Shown: positions 14,456-26,800 of the stretch, one piece after another
Layout: each line of letters begins with the position of its first letter
How positions within the stretch are numbered: position 1 is the first letter of the stretch
Assembly (NCBI RefSeq): GCF_023101765.2
Contig: NC_064234.1
Span: 682,001 to 746,000, forward strand
Direction of reading: 5' to 3'
DNA from: Spodoptera frugiperda
Lineage: Eukaryota > Arthropoda > Insecta > Lepidoptera > Noctuidae
Length of the DNA stretch: 64,000 nucleotides
Made by a program: the position numbers and the translations under genes
Notes under the pieces: generated by a model
Seen by the model: only the letters and a program-made list of their open reading frames with translations
The model's database searches: none
What the model was told of the DNA's origin: nothing

Positions 14456-14656
14456 CAATTCATTGATTGCGTTTTATTCCTCGAAAATTTGTATCTGCAA
14501 TTTATTATTAAAAACGACGAACAATTTGCTGAGGGTTTTCTATCTTTAGGCTACGGAATCCTAATGGATATTTGTGATGTCCTTGTCAGTTGTAGTAATT
14601 CTGTATGCTCCCAAAGTGGATGGGTTCGTAACGGAGACTTGATATCGAGTAGACAG
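14456..14656 (+). other. Exon-like block in nemo large intron
   Basis: A strong polypyrimidine tract and acceptor (ttctctcttccag) precede exactly 201 nt (67 codons). One frame is fully open, and the block ends in CAG followed by gtaagg, a near-consensus donor. The encoded peptide starts QFIDCVLFLENLYL and matches no family I know. If spliced into nemo in the phase of the flanking exons, it would hit TAG, so it would not be a coding nemo cassette. It may be chance, a poison exon or a non-coding exon. Confidence 0.2.
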
Positions 14657-16463
14657 GTAAGGTAATATAATTTATATTTGGCTACACTCGCAAACTTGTG
14701 CCGTGAGAGGTTGATCGATTTACTTAGACATCTCGATGCTTACCAATGTACAAGTTTCAGTTCCAGTATATTTACCTCTCGCAAATAAATTAGATCCTAC
14801 TCCGATACTGCTTCTTGAGCCTGATAAAATTTAATCCAATTTCATATAAGTTTACAATTGACCACAACTTGTTTTAGATGTTTGTAGGCGGCTGTGTTCG
14901 GTATAGTTTGTGTAGTAAGTAGAAGTTTTGCTTTGCATTCAAAACACTGTTACGTAAAACCATTGCTAACAAACCAAGCGTTTCATACGTAGCATCAGCC
15001 AATATTTAAAATCCATAGCAACAAGATTTTTGAACGAAGTGCAAAATTATGTTTGAAAACAGATGCGTTATTTGCCGAAGTAAAACGGACGTGTTGGTCA
15101 TTTGGAATATGTATTTACAATCCACAATATAAATGAATACCTTAAACTTTGCTTTGCTCATTTTTCACAACCCGCACTCACTGAGCGCATTGTGTCGTTA
15201 ATTTTTCCAGCTCGCTCAGTTCCGTCCGTGCTTCTCTGGTCGGACTCGTAAAAAGCAATGCTATATTATCAGCAATAAAGTCCAGAAATCATTGCAGTTT
15301 CTCTTGCATGCTTAGGACTTGACTCTGCAGTTTCTTTGCCTCTATATATTCTTCTACATGTTCACGCGTCCCCATAAATAACGAAGCGTAGTTTTATCTC
15401 GAATCTGTCGTGTGCAGTTCCTCCGTAATTATCGTTGAATAAGCAATTATTGCCTGTATTTATGTAATTCGATGCTTCATCTGGTCTGCATCGGGTCTTA
15501 TTGAATAGTCTATGAGTTGGATATTCTGCATCAGTTGTTTATGACATACCGTTTTCAATGTTGGAGATGTTATTGCTCAGAGAGCAGTGTTTATTCCATG
15601 TTCATACGTTTCATTTCGTATTATGCTTTCATTGCGACATTTCGAATTGAATTTTGTTGCACATTTTGCTTGTATTACTGCAATGCTTCTAAACACTAGG
15701 AATATTGCAATAATAAATGATATACCATCATGGTATATAACTTAGTATTACATTATTCCGTTTGATGTCTACCATATTTTACACGGATATCATTTCAAAT
15801 TTTCAACTTGCCTAACTTGTTACCGGATATCCTAGCAATTTCATATCCACAATGTTTCATGTAAATTATAGTTTATAATGCCAGAGTAAAATCCTAATAC
15901 GTCTTCAAAAGTTAGCAATCATCAAACATATCATGTTCGAGACATTCAATCTTCCTTTAGTCACGTTATTTGAAGTAGAACCTTCAAGTTTTGCTTCCGA
16001 ACAAGCGGCTCAAATTCCAAGAAGTCTAGAGAAAATATCGCGTCATAGTTTAAAATTTAGCTTCGTGCCTCCCCGCTTGGATTAGCAACTTAACACGTTC
16101 ACACCATATGTTTTACTTTGGCAAATATCTTTAACAAACTGCTCTCAATTACATTAAAATGTCTCTTATTTTTTTGCTGTTTGCGTCTAATTTTGCAACA
16201 AAAGAAAAACAGATCCGTCGGCTGGTTAGCTTCCAGCGCTAATTGAAAAAGTCGAGAGGAAATGATCACTGTTGTGTGTCGGGTACATGATGGCCTTTTG
16301 ACTATATACGGCGGCATTTAATCAATTTCCAATCCTTTTATACCAAATATGGTTTAAGTACACTAGTTATAAATCTACTTACTGCATAAGGTATAATTAC
16401 CGTGAGGTTTTGTATGTAATATGGTTATTCTTCATGCTCACTAGCTTCCATCATGTTTGCCAG

Positions 16464-16595
16464 TTTTTATTCAGTTCAACGTTCCAGAATAAACATTATT
16501 GCTGGATTCCTTCAGTTCACAATGGCGTGTGTCTACAGCTTTATGTCGATGTCTTCTGTGAAATGTAGATTTATTATTCAAATAAGTCATATTCC
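16464..16595. repeat. 132-bp perfect direct repeat, left copy
   Basis: Identical over 132 bases to 16690-16821. The two copies flank a 94-base segment ending in a recognisable retroelement tail. The simplest reading is a very long target-site duplication made at insertion. Confidence 0.9.
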
Positions 16596-16689
16596 TATGT
16601 AAAACCAAGTTATTTTACAACTTTATATTATGTCATCTACTTGCTGCTACGGAACCCTTCATGGGCGAGTCCGACTCGCACTTGGCCGA
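16596..16689 (+). mobile_element. Truncated non-LTR retroelement 3' tail
   Basis: This 94-base insert ends GGGCGAGTCCGACTCGCACT followed by TGGCCGA. I recognise that string as the 3' end of an abundant lepidopteran retroelement, which normally runs into a T tract. It contains a small stem-loop (GCGAGT-CCG-ACTCGC). Only the tail is present, as expected from a severely 5'-truncated target-primed insertion. The 132-bp direct repeats on both sides support a discrete insertion. The family is named from memory only. Confidence 0.65.
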
Positions 16690-16821
16690 TTTTTATTCAG
16701 TTCAACGTTCCAGAATAAACATTATTGCTGGATTCCTTCAGTTCACAATGGCGTGTGTCTACAGCTTTATGTCGATGTCTTCTGTGAAATGTAGATTTAT
16801 TATTCAAATAAGTCATATTCC
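16690..16821. repeat. 132-bp perfect direct repeat, right copy
   Basis: Exact copy of 16464-16595, directly abutting the inserted tail. The absence of any substitution implies a recent event, gene conversion or an assembly artefact. Confidence 0.9.
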
Positions 16822-19800
16822 CTTCTACTGTTTCCTCATTTTTATAAAACTTTACGTCAATAAAATTGATTATTCTTATTCAAATTGACTTCTGTTGACC
16901 CTTTGATACATTGATCTAATAAAATATTTGTTGAACCGAGGAGACTAAGCTTTTACTTAACAGAGTAGGTGCCTGATCAAATACTCGTATAAGGTTTCTG
17001 GATGTTTGCATTCGAAAAGTACCAATATAAAATGAAAGTTAGTTCCCCGAAATGGTATTTGTGTGGTTCACGAGTCGTGTGCTCGTCGGATCGTCAAGGG
17101 TACGGTAACCCGTAACACGTTTTATGTTTATGGTACATCGCAGTAGCGTTATTTATGTAGCGTTGCTGCTCTTTATTTATCCTTTGAAAGACGCTCTCAA
17201 ATACGTTATAGGTCAAAGAAAAATGAGCCAGTTTGGACCGTGACGCCTCAGAAGCCTAGGTTGCACTAAACAAAAATCGTAAAAATTTGACGTCCATATA
17301 AAAACGGCACTAAAACTTGTAGGATGCGCAGTAAAATCTGTTGCCTGGCGTTAGAGCCTTCTTCGGTGCGTAACTGTGTCCGCCATTACAAAAGTATTCC
17401 GAGCAATATAATTTTTATTTTATAGACGTTTTGAATTTTGAGGTTCTTTCAACCGCTTTCTGAAGCGATTACCAGAAGTATTAAATATAATTTCACGCCT
17501 GTCGATTGAAAATACGAACTGGTTTGTGCTTAAGCATTGCAGTACGGCAAGTAAACCTGTCGTTTTACGACATTTTTAACAGCATTTTACTTGATCTGAC
17601 GAATGTGGTATATTGTAAAAACTCATCGAGAATACACAGAACAATACTAACTGCCGGCTACAACATGCTAAAAATGACGTTACGCATATAACATTACATG
17701 GAGGCCTTCGTGAAACATTAAACCTTGGTTTTATTTACTCCGTCGTCGTTTAAGGTAGAAGAATCTCGCCGTAAATAACCGCTTTATGATATTTCCACGA
17801 CTTCATTAAGCCCCTCAATGATATAACTCTGAGAATTATTGCCTCAACTCATAATACATGGGCTTATTGTTTACGCAAAATAGAAAGTCTATTAATTACA
17901 CCGTAACACGACTGTGAACGTTAAAAGTATAAAATCCGACTAAAATTTGGCATTCAGAGAGGTTTTGTCTCGTAGCTTAGTTGCAGGTTATTGAGCCCTA
18001 TCTCAGCAGCCCCTTACCGTTAATGTATTCTGGCAATTTTGCTAACGCCCTCCCGGGGACTCGAGCCCTGGCTAGACCCTAGATTAAATTTGTACTCTTC
18101 TGTTTACCATTACTTTTTGTTACTTATCCTGTCAGCTCAGCCGCTATAGACGCTTAAGCCTTGGCTTAATCTATCGACCAATATTAAGGCACATTTTCAG
18201 TTTACTTTTTAACAGTCCGTGTGTCCTTGTGCCGTGGTATTCAGGTTCATCAAGCTCGCCATTAAGTATTTGAATATAAAAGCTGCCAACTTTAATGAGT
18301 TACGCAAGTATTTTTGCACGAAGGGCTTCAAACACGTTTAACGTGTATCAAAGTCCTTGCTGTTTTCAGTTGGTTCTCCGAGCGCATTTGTTAATTTTCC
18401 CCCCATTATTTGGCTTTGGCATATTTCACAAGAAATGTGGTAATACTTCAAGTAACACTTATTGCGTTAAAACTGTTACTTTTGTGCCGGTGTCGTGTGT
18501 GCGTGGGACTGAGAGCGGTTTCGTGTTCGCTCGCAGTAACAACAACTTCGGATGATGCCGACACTCCCCCGACCCCGGCCTTCTAAATGAGCGCAACGAG
18601 TCCGCTCTTACATCCAAACAAAATCCTAAAACAGTTAATCAGTCATCGATTAATGGAGTGTAGCACTCCCCAACTGACGCGCTCCCTCAGATGATTGATT
18701 GTGAACACAGAATTAGTTCTCATTGTGTTAACTTGTCCAATATTTCTTCTTACTACTGCGAGAGAATGTGCGTAATATTTCATTAATTGTGATAGTTAAT
18801 AATAGGTTAAGTAAATATACACTATGGAACCTTGAAACAAATTACAATTAGGCTTTTTCTTTGTTATTTTCTATTTTGTTCTCGCCTCGCCTACCTACCC
18901 CGAGTAAACAAAATTATAAATACCTAAAGTAAACATTGTGACAGCAAAGAGATTTCGAAGTCTTTTACGTTTTGGAATAATTTAAAGCAGACACCGCTAA
19001 GGGTTCGTAAAGCCGTCGGTACTTGGCACGGGGTGACCGAGAGCCTTCTTGGCTCGCAGGCTCGAGATCAGCGCTGGCGTAGCCCCTTGTGCGGCCCCGT
19101 CTCGATGACGTCTTGGAACCTTGCCCGATAGACTTTAGATAAACGCTACCGTATTGCGGCTCCCCAAATCAAACTTTTTTCCACCCCAAAGCGTTAAATC
19201 TGGACATGAAATGCATTAGCACGGCTCCAGTGTTTTCAACATTTGTACTTGCTGAATGGAAAACCATCTCATTCGCAATGCAAATGTATTCATGTTCCCG
19301 TAATGAAGAGTATCATGTCGCATTCAATCTCCACCTGGCACCTGTGTTCGTTAACCAGAGCAAAGTTTTTATATTCGTTGCTCGCAAATTTCAGAATCGC
19401 AGCCGAAATTTTGAAATGTTGGGTATATTTCGGCGTGTGGATTGGAGACTTCGTTACTTTAAATTATGACGGCGGGCGCAGTTCGCGTAATATGCGAGCA
19501 GTCGGATACACATGCACGGCGCGCATGTTTGTCACCGACAGCTTACGCCACCAATTTACTGCCTCAGCTGCGTTAACGATGACGTCTCTCTCTAATGAAT
19601 AGTCACTTCTCTAAAACCCAAAAGCTACTTATTACTATTAAGAGAATACATTGTTCTAATCCTTTTCACAAAATAGAAAAGTAAAAAAACGAAATTAACT
19701 TTCTATTTTCTTTTATTATTAATATTGTTGCGTAGTAATAGTCACGATTTGGGAGAAACGTTGTTACTTTTAACCAAAACGTTATGCTCTAAATATTTTC

Positions 19801-22800
19801 ACTCAGATATTATAACATATTTCTCCGTTTTCCAAATTACTTTACCTATTCAGGGACGGAGGAGAAACCGCCACCGCTTTCAACCAATCGTAATTTTGCA
19901 CCATTCGCGAAAGTTTGCACTGAAAAGTTTTAAAGGTCAACCTTGTAGTGAGCTTTCACATTAAGTTGTCATATTTATAAATGGAAATTAGATTGGTAAT
20001 GTGGTCTTTTTTCATTGCTAGTTAATTTCCATTGTATAGATTAGCATCCTGCGGAAAATCCCGTTGTGAGAGGAATAAAGAAACTGCGGCGGAAATTCGT
20101 CGGGTCCCGCGATCGGCGCCGCCTCCCTGCCGGTTAATGGGCTTGCCTCATTGACTATTCTGTTAGAAACTTTGCTTAATAAGCTAATGCAGATAATCGG
20201 GCACCATCACACTGTGTACTAATCATGGTGTTACTAATTAGCATATTCCGCAGGTACGTCACGTAGGCTCGCGTGCTTTGAAGCTTTATGATTCATCAGA
20301 TTAGTCACATTCGTTTCACTAAAACATTGGTTTTTATGGCAGCATTTCGATAAAATTCCAACATTGTTCCCATGGAAAATTTGTGATTGTTTTCAATTGT
20401 ACTTCTATATGCTTATCTTGTTTGAGCAGTAATGAATGACATATTGAATATAATATCGGGCGGCGTAAGAAGCAAGCAGTTTACAGGCGCGGAGGCTTGT
20501 TCTTAATAAAGTTTCTTGTAATCCGACGCCCGGCGCTCGTCCGCTTTCAGTGGCGAATTTACTAGAGATAGATATTTATATTAGACTAAATTTCAAAGGC
20601 GCCTGAAATAATTATTATAGAAGATATCTACTGCTTTGGTATTACGTATAGATGTATCTACAAGTAGATAATATGTTTATTATAAGCTTAAAGAACAGCT
20701 GACAATTTAATCGCCTCTTTGTGAAATCCCTTTGGCTATTTGACACTTGTGTTGTGTCCAATCTTATAAAAAAAAAGCAAAGTGTCAACGCTGTGACCGT
20801 CCTAAGGGATTAGTAAAAGCTTTCCAAAGAACGTCCAGGCAAAAATAACAACACATGACAAAACTGGACTCGGCACCAGAGTGGTCGCCAGCGTCCGTCC
20901 GTCCGTCGGTCCGCTGCTCGTAAGCCGCTATTCATCAACGTCCGACCTTTGCCCGCTTTTACGTTTACTTGGCGTGTTTGCCCCGAACTTAGCCGACGTG
21001 TTTTAATATTCATTTAAAATTAAGCCACACCGAAATATGATTATATTTTTACCGTTTTGATTAACATTCACAGGGGACGTAATGTAAATAATAATATGAA
21101 TTTCATTTTATTTCGTATGTAACATTAATTGTGAGGTCGTGTTTCGTGACCTCCTTTCTCGTAATGATTTTATCCGTATATAAAGTACACCGATATTACA
21201 TCGTCGTGCTTTTCAGAGCATTTTTAACGGCTGTTTTTCTTATAAGGTTACAATATGAAATTGATCTTAATAATATGTAAAAAGCCTATCGCTACTTGAC
21301 ATTAGAACAAACATAGTCGCAGAGTTTCCCACACGGGATCAAGTGGTATCAGTTGACGCACGATACTCGGTGCAAATGTCCCAGGATCCTATGCGACGTT
21401 GATGGATAGTGGCCGGAGATCGGACAGGCCGGCAGGGCCGCGATACGACACAACACAACAACTCGGATTACCACTATAATAACCCCAACGTTGGCCGAAT
21501 ATCACAACCGTCTCCAATCATACCAAACGAGGGTACAAACATACCTTATTTATGGTGTTCCTATATTTTTGTGTTCACACTAAACTTGGTTAAACAAGAT
21601 TTGTGGAATCAACGTGGGGTTTGGGTATTCGAGCGAACTATTTTCCTTGTTGGTTTTCACGAGGAAATGTTACATGTAGGACGAATGAGAGTTAAAGTAA
21701 CTGACTTGTGAAAAATCTATAAAGTTACCGATATGACGAAAAATAAGGGAGTGTAGACCACGCCTTTTTGCCCGAAAGCTTTCAGTTCTTTATAATCTTT
21801 TTTCAAATTATGTTTTGTGCTAAGGAAATGTTAGTATTAAAAAGTGTAAAATGTACCAATTATCTAGATCTAAGACTACGCTTAACTCGTCACTAAACCA
21901 ACAAAGCAATCGTTCTTCGTTGAATTTCCGACGTCTGTGGGAAAATATTGTATTTCTCTCATTTTCCGTACATCATGAATTATTGATTCAGTAACAGGTT
22001 ACAAAAAGAAACTAACTATAGAACAGTATTGTTATGTTTCCTATCTGCCATTAACGAAAATTACCTAAGGCTATCTGAAAATTTGTAGCTTCGCGGAATT
22101 TGTATTCAGCCTGTTGTGTTGTGGTTGTGTTTCGTTGCTGAAATATCTAGTGAAAAAAGAAGCTTTCGTTTGGTAGAAATGGTTTATTTTGGTAACTCAC
22201 GCTACAGTTGAGTGTTGTTGCATCGAATAAACGTTTTTTTGTCCTTAGATACATAATTTCATATTGACTTTTCTCACTACGTGTCCGCTTCTGTATTGTC
22301 AACATTAATAAACCTTATGACCAAACACAGTTGTATCTTTAATGACGTTACGGTACATAAGGCTGACTTTAAAGAATTCAAGTTCCCAAGAATTTTATCA
22401 TTTGTATTTGGATAGAGCTCATTACTCATTCACAGTTGACAAAGAAACCTTTCACATCATTTCATATGGAGTAAAATGTATTCTGATCAGCGGACGTTTG
22501 TCCAGCAGTGTTTACTGAGAACGATTTATCAACGTCTCCCTTCCACGTACTGTCCTCGGAATGGTCATTTGCACCGACATTGCTGGATGTCTCTCCACGC
22601 ATCTTAAATATCCGTGATTTACTTCTTGCGTTTCCGTGGGGCACTGACCGTTTGCTGATTATATTTGGTTCGTTCCGTGTCATCAACTCGTTTCACTCTA
22701 TAAAAATATAAAATTTTCACTGAAATATTACACCATCTTCGCGCTTCATGTCCAAATATATTTGAATGGGTTTCGTCAACGTTTTGAAGTGAACAAAATT

Positions 22801-23791
22801 GTCCGACAACCGACGTCTCTGCTCTCGCATGTTGCTATCTTAGAAAATAATTCTAGTCACGAACAAAACGTTTTCCATATTTCAAGTACGTTCTATGCAA
22901 ATATGACGGGCAACTAGTGTCAACCGGTTTTGTTCAATAAACCGGTGTCGATGATCTATCAATGTCACTTCTGTACCTTCCCCATCCGTAAAAAGGATGA
23001 AGAGAAAACCATAAAACGTTTGAATTGCGACATGAGGTCACTTAAGTCTGTTTCATATAATATGCATGTGAAGAGAATATTCATAAATTAGACACAGCAA
23101 TTAAGAGTAAGACACCGAAATGCAGTGTCGGAGCGTGCATTGTTTAGGTCACAGTCCTACCGGGTTGTGGTATGAAACAATGGCTGGCACATACCGTAAT
23201 GTGCGTTAAAGCTGGCCGTTTCAACGCTTTTGTAAACAGCAGAAAAGCATTTTGCATTACGGTAGGAGGGTATTACCATTCGTATCTTTGACATCGATGA
23301 TGCCATGCCTACCAATTACCCGAATGCTTGTTATACAACTTACATCCTAACATGGTGTTCTACATTTTAAGTTGTTCTATTGATTGAGCACTGAACAAAG
23401 ACACGTTTTTCTTGTACATGAACATAAAATGTTTGGAGGTAAAGTTGTCTGTAGAAAACGTAGAAAGGAGATGGCTAAATGACTGACCCAGGCATAATAA
23501 CAAGAATACGAATTTCACGCTAACCCGTATCATTTAAATATTCACTTATGAATTATTTTGTGTTTAACTAATTCTTATAACTTGGTGAACAAAAATTAAC
23601 AAAAATAAGTTTCATAATTGATTTTTTCTGTTGTGGTTTGACATGACAACACGGAAGTAAGTACTGCAAGCTATTATTAGGACATTAGTTTCCCCGAAAA
23701 TCAATTCGAAATAATTAAACGAACATCAATTTTTAATAACGGTAATATAATGACTTTTTTCTGAAACCAAATAATTGTAAATGTTTTGATC

Positions 23792-23847
23792 GACACAAAA
23801 TATATATTTTGTATAAGATCGCACAATCTTACTATATATTTTGTGTC
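23792..23847. repeat. Strong AT-rich hairpin
   Basis: GACACAAAATATATA at the left end pairs with TATATATTTTGTGTC at the right end (15 bp), and TAAGAT pairs with ATCTTA further in, around a short loop. An internal asymmetric bulge separates the stems. The size would suit a tiny MITE or a precursor hairpin; neither is demonstrated. Confidence 0.6.
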
Positions 23848-26800
23848 TGTCCTTGGTTACTTTGTGTTCATTATCTAGTATAAGCAGAACTGTTTACCTA
23901 TCTACCTCATATATAAATAACTTTCGGCTTAGGTACCTCAAAACGCCTTGGAAAAGTTCAGAGCAATGTTATATTTTGAAGTTTTTGTAACGTTGTTTGA
24001 CGTAGGAGCGCTACTTTATTTTCAGGATTGCGCAGATATGCCAAGCTGGACCTTCTTAACTACAAAATATCAATCTTTAATTATGCAGCTTTATTTATTG
24101 CTAGGTACCATATTTATTCAATATTTATTTGTACGGGTTACGACGTCCATACTTTGGTTTAGCCATGTCCTTTATATTTCATGTAGCTTGTGTCACGCGC
24201 AAGACGTATAGTCGGTCCCGAAGATTGACTAAACAAACGACTTTGTTTTTAACCATTTTATTTTGTCAACATTTTTGCTGGATTGAAGTAAACAACAATT
24301 TTGTTAATTCAGTCGTATCAGTGAAAGAAACCTCTGTTGGAACCGTAGTGTGCGTCAGTATAAACAATTTTTAGAATTCATGTGAACAAACTAATTACAA
24401 AAGTATACATTAATCTAAAACTTTCATGAAATTGACTCAATATAATGTAACACAAACAACATGGAATGACTGTAATGCCGAACACAGCCATCAAAAGGTT
24501 GATAGTGTAATATTTTAATGAAATGTATTAATTTTTAATGCTGTGAACACCGATGACTGTGACACGGTTTCTGCACAGGGATTTTAATAAACCAAATAAT
24601 GAATACGTAATTTTGCAGCGGATCAAAAGCATTTCACTGCTTATTAATTTTTCAATATTTATGTTACGCCCTTTCTGTGTTCTAGGGTTGAGTATAATAA
24701 TTTATCGGTCGCGAACAGAGATGTCCGATAACGATTGTTTGGCTAATCGATGCTCGGATATATATCTTTCTACTAGGGATCGAATTTGTGTCGCAAAGGT
24801 TTTTTGTGTCTACAAAAGTATTGGGTTGTTGGGTTTAGGTGCACAGCTGCACGACATCCGGGCTCTCAGTCCACAATTTATATGTATGCGTTTGTATGCT
24901 GTGTCTTATACACACAAGTGTATTCCACTGTTTCAACATGTATACGTACCCTAAATACCTTCGACATTACTTGTTACGAAATATAAAATTGTGTAAACAA
25001 AAACTTTTTTACAAGCTTCACCAATTTTACTAACAAACAAAGTGACTTATTTATTTTGATTCTATAGCAAAATTGTAGATCTACAAAAACTTTTTGTGGC
25101 TATCTAATCTTTTGAACGAAAACCAAACGATAAATGGTCGCGAAAACTTTTTGCCATCTAGGCTAGTACTTATTTCTTTGTTGAGTCTATTTTATTTCTG
25201 TTCCCCAGTGACGATGAAGTATTATAAGTTATGACCGCAGCTACAACAGTTATTCTAGATGTTCAAAAAATAGAAACAAAGAAAAAGCGAACTAAAGCAG
25301 AGTGTCGTAAAAGTGTGTCCTCCCATATAGGGCATCCTGCGTGTCGTGTTTGATGGGGCGGCGAGGGGCAGGCGGGGTACAGGGGTGCGGGGGTGGAATC
25401 TCAGCCCCTCAGTAAATAATTACCGCCCCGGCACTGGGGTGTAGCCCCAAAACCGTTCGTGAGCCCCTGGGCCCGGCCGGCTCTTCCAGCATTGTTGCCA
25501 ATTCTTATTGCGCTCACAATCTCACGAAAATAAATTGATATGGCAAGCGAATACGTAATTTGCTCGAGGTACTTACTGTTTAGTTATTCTTGCAATAAAT
25601 TGGAGAATGGTTTGAAACGAACGGCTCTGGGAATTTCTTGGGTCCGTTATGAATGGTTCGTTTGAGTCGTGCCAGCGTTCTGCCTGTCAAGTGATTTTAA
25701 TTTCAAGGGCCTCGAATATTGCTTCAAGTTAATCGAACATTCCATGTGATTTATTATTTCTTCGTATATGAAGTACTCAATGTAAGGGAACATCAGGTTT
25801 ATGTTTTAAAAAATCTATTGTTACTTATCGATGAAATGAATAGTCGGAAGTATTGCGTAAAACGATCAGAATCTAGGCCGACGCATGCCAAATCGTGCAA
25901 TCGTTTACGCAAATCGTAAGCTGTTTTCTATGTCAAGGGTCGACTCACCACTCTTTCCATTCAATGGTGGTATGAATGGAATTGATTGAGTTACGAAATA
26001 TCTGTACTATGGGCCCAGAAACACACAACACAGAGCTGTAGAAAATAGGGCCCTAGAGAAATTCTTGCCATTTTTTCAAACAGGCTAATCTTACTTCTAG
26101 AGCTGTTTTTGCAATTCTGCTGTATTTTATATTATCTTCCTACGTTTTATCAAAATTATTTAAAGTACAACTGAACTGAACATGAACTGTGCTACAAACT
26201 GTGGCCTCAACTATATCCGTAACCATAGTTACGTCTATAGATATAATTTTTTGTTTTTCTTATAATATTCCGATAGCTATTATCTTGAATAAATGACGCG
26301 TTGTATAATCCATCTCTATTTATCACTTGTTATTTTGTTGACGTCTGTTAGTCTAGTCCCACGAGTACGCGTGTATTTATCATCATTTAGTTATTTTATT
26401 TTAAGATTTATTTGTTGGTAGGATCACAATAAACAACTACCTAAGTAAGATACAAAGTATTATTTTCAGTTGGTATTTGAGAGCCCATAGTTTGAATCAG
26501 TTTAATAACTTAACACATAATAGTATTTACTGAAACTATACTTTCGTAATTTTATCCAATCGTTTTAGTTTTACTGTAGGTATTCAAAATCAGACAGTTT
26601 CCAGGCGCCACCAACTAAACGTACATATTTCAATATTATTGTGCCGTTTCTAATCCTTAACAAGAAACTGCGTTAAAGTTAGACACTAAAACAAGCTAAT
26701 ATTTCAAACGAGCAATGAAAATAATGTGTACTGGTTCTAGAAATCTGCACTATAGATAGGACAAGATTCAGTGAGGTCTCGAATAGATACAGATTAGGCA

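Noticed and set aside
14294..14665. 123-codon open frame as a stand-alone gene
   Set aside because: No promoter, no recognisable domain; only its 3' part looks exon-like, which is reported separately with low confidence.
15731..15747. TATACCATCATGGTATA palindrome
   Set aside because: Short palindromes of this size are expected by chance in AT-rich sequence of this length.
18040..18090. tRNA-like string (gactcgagccctggc)
   Set aside because: No cloverleaf could be built around it; no A-box at the right distance.
24553..24954. 133-codon open frame on the + strand
   Set aside because: Composition looks like random AT-rich translation, there is no domain, and overlapping frames of similar length exist on the same strand.
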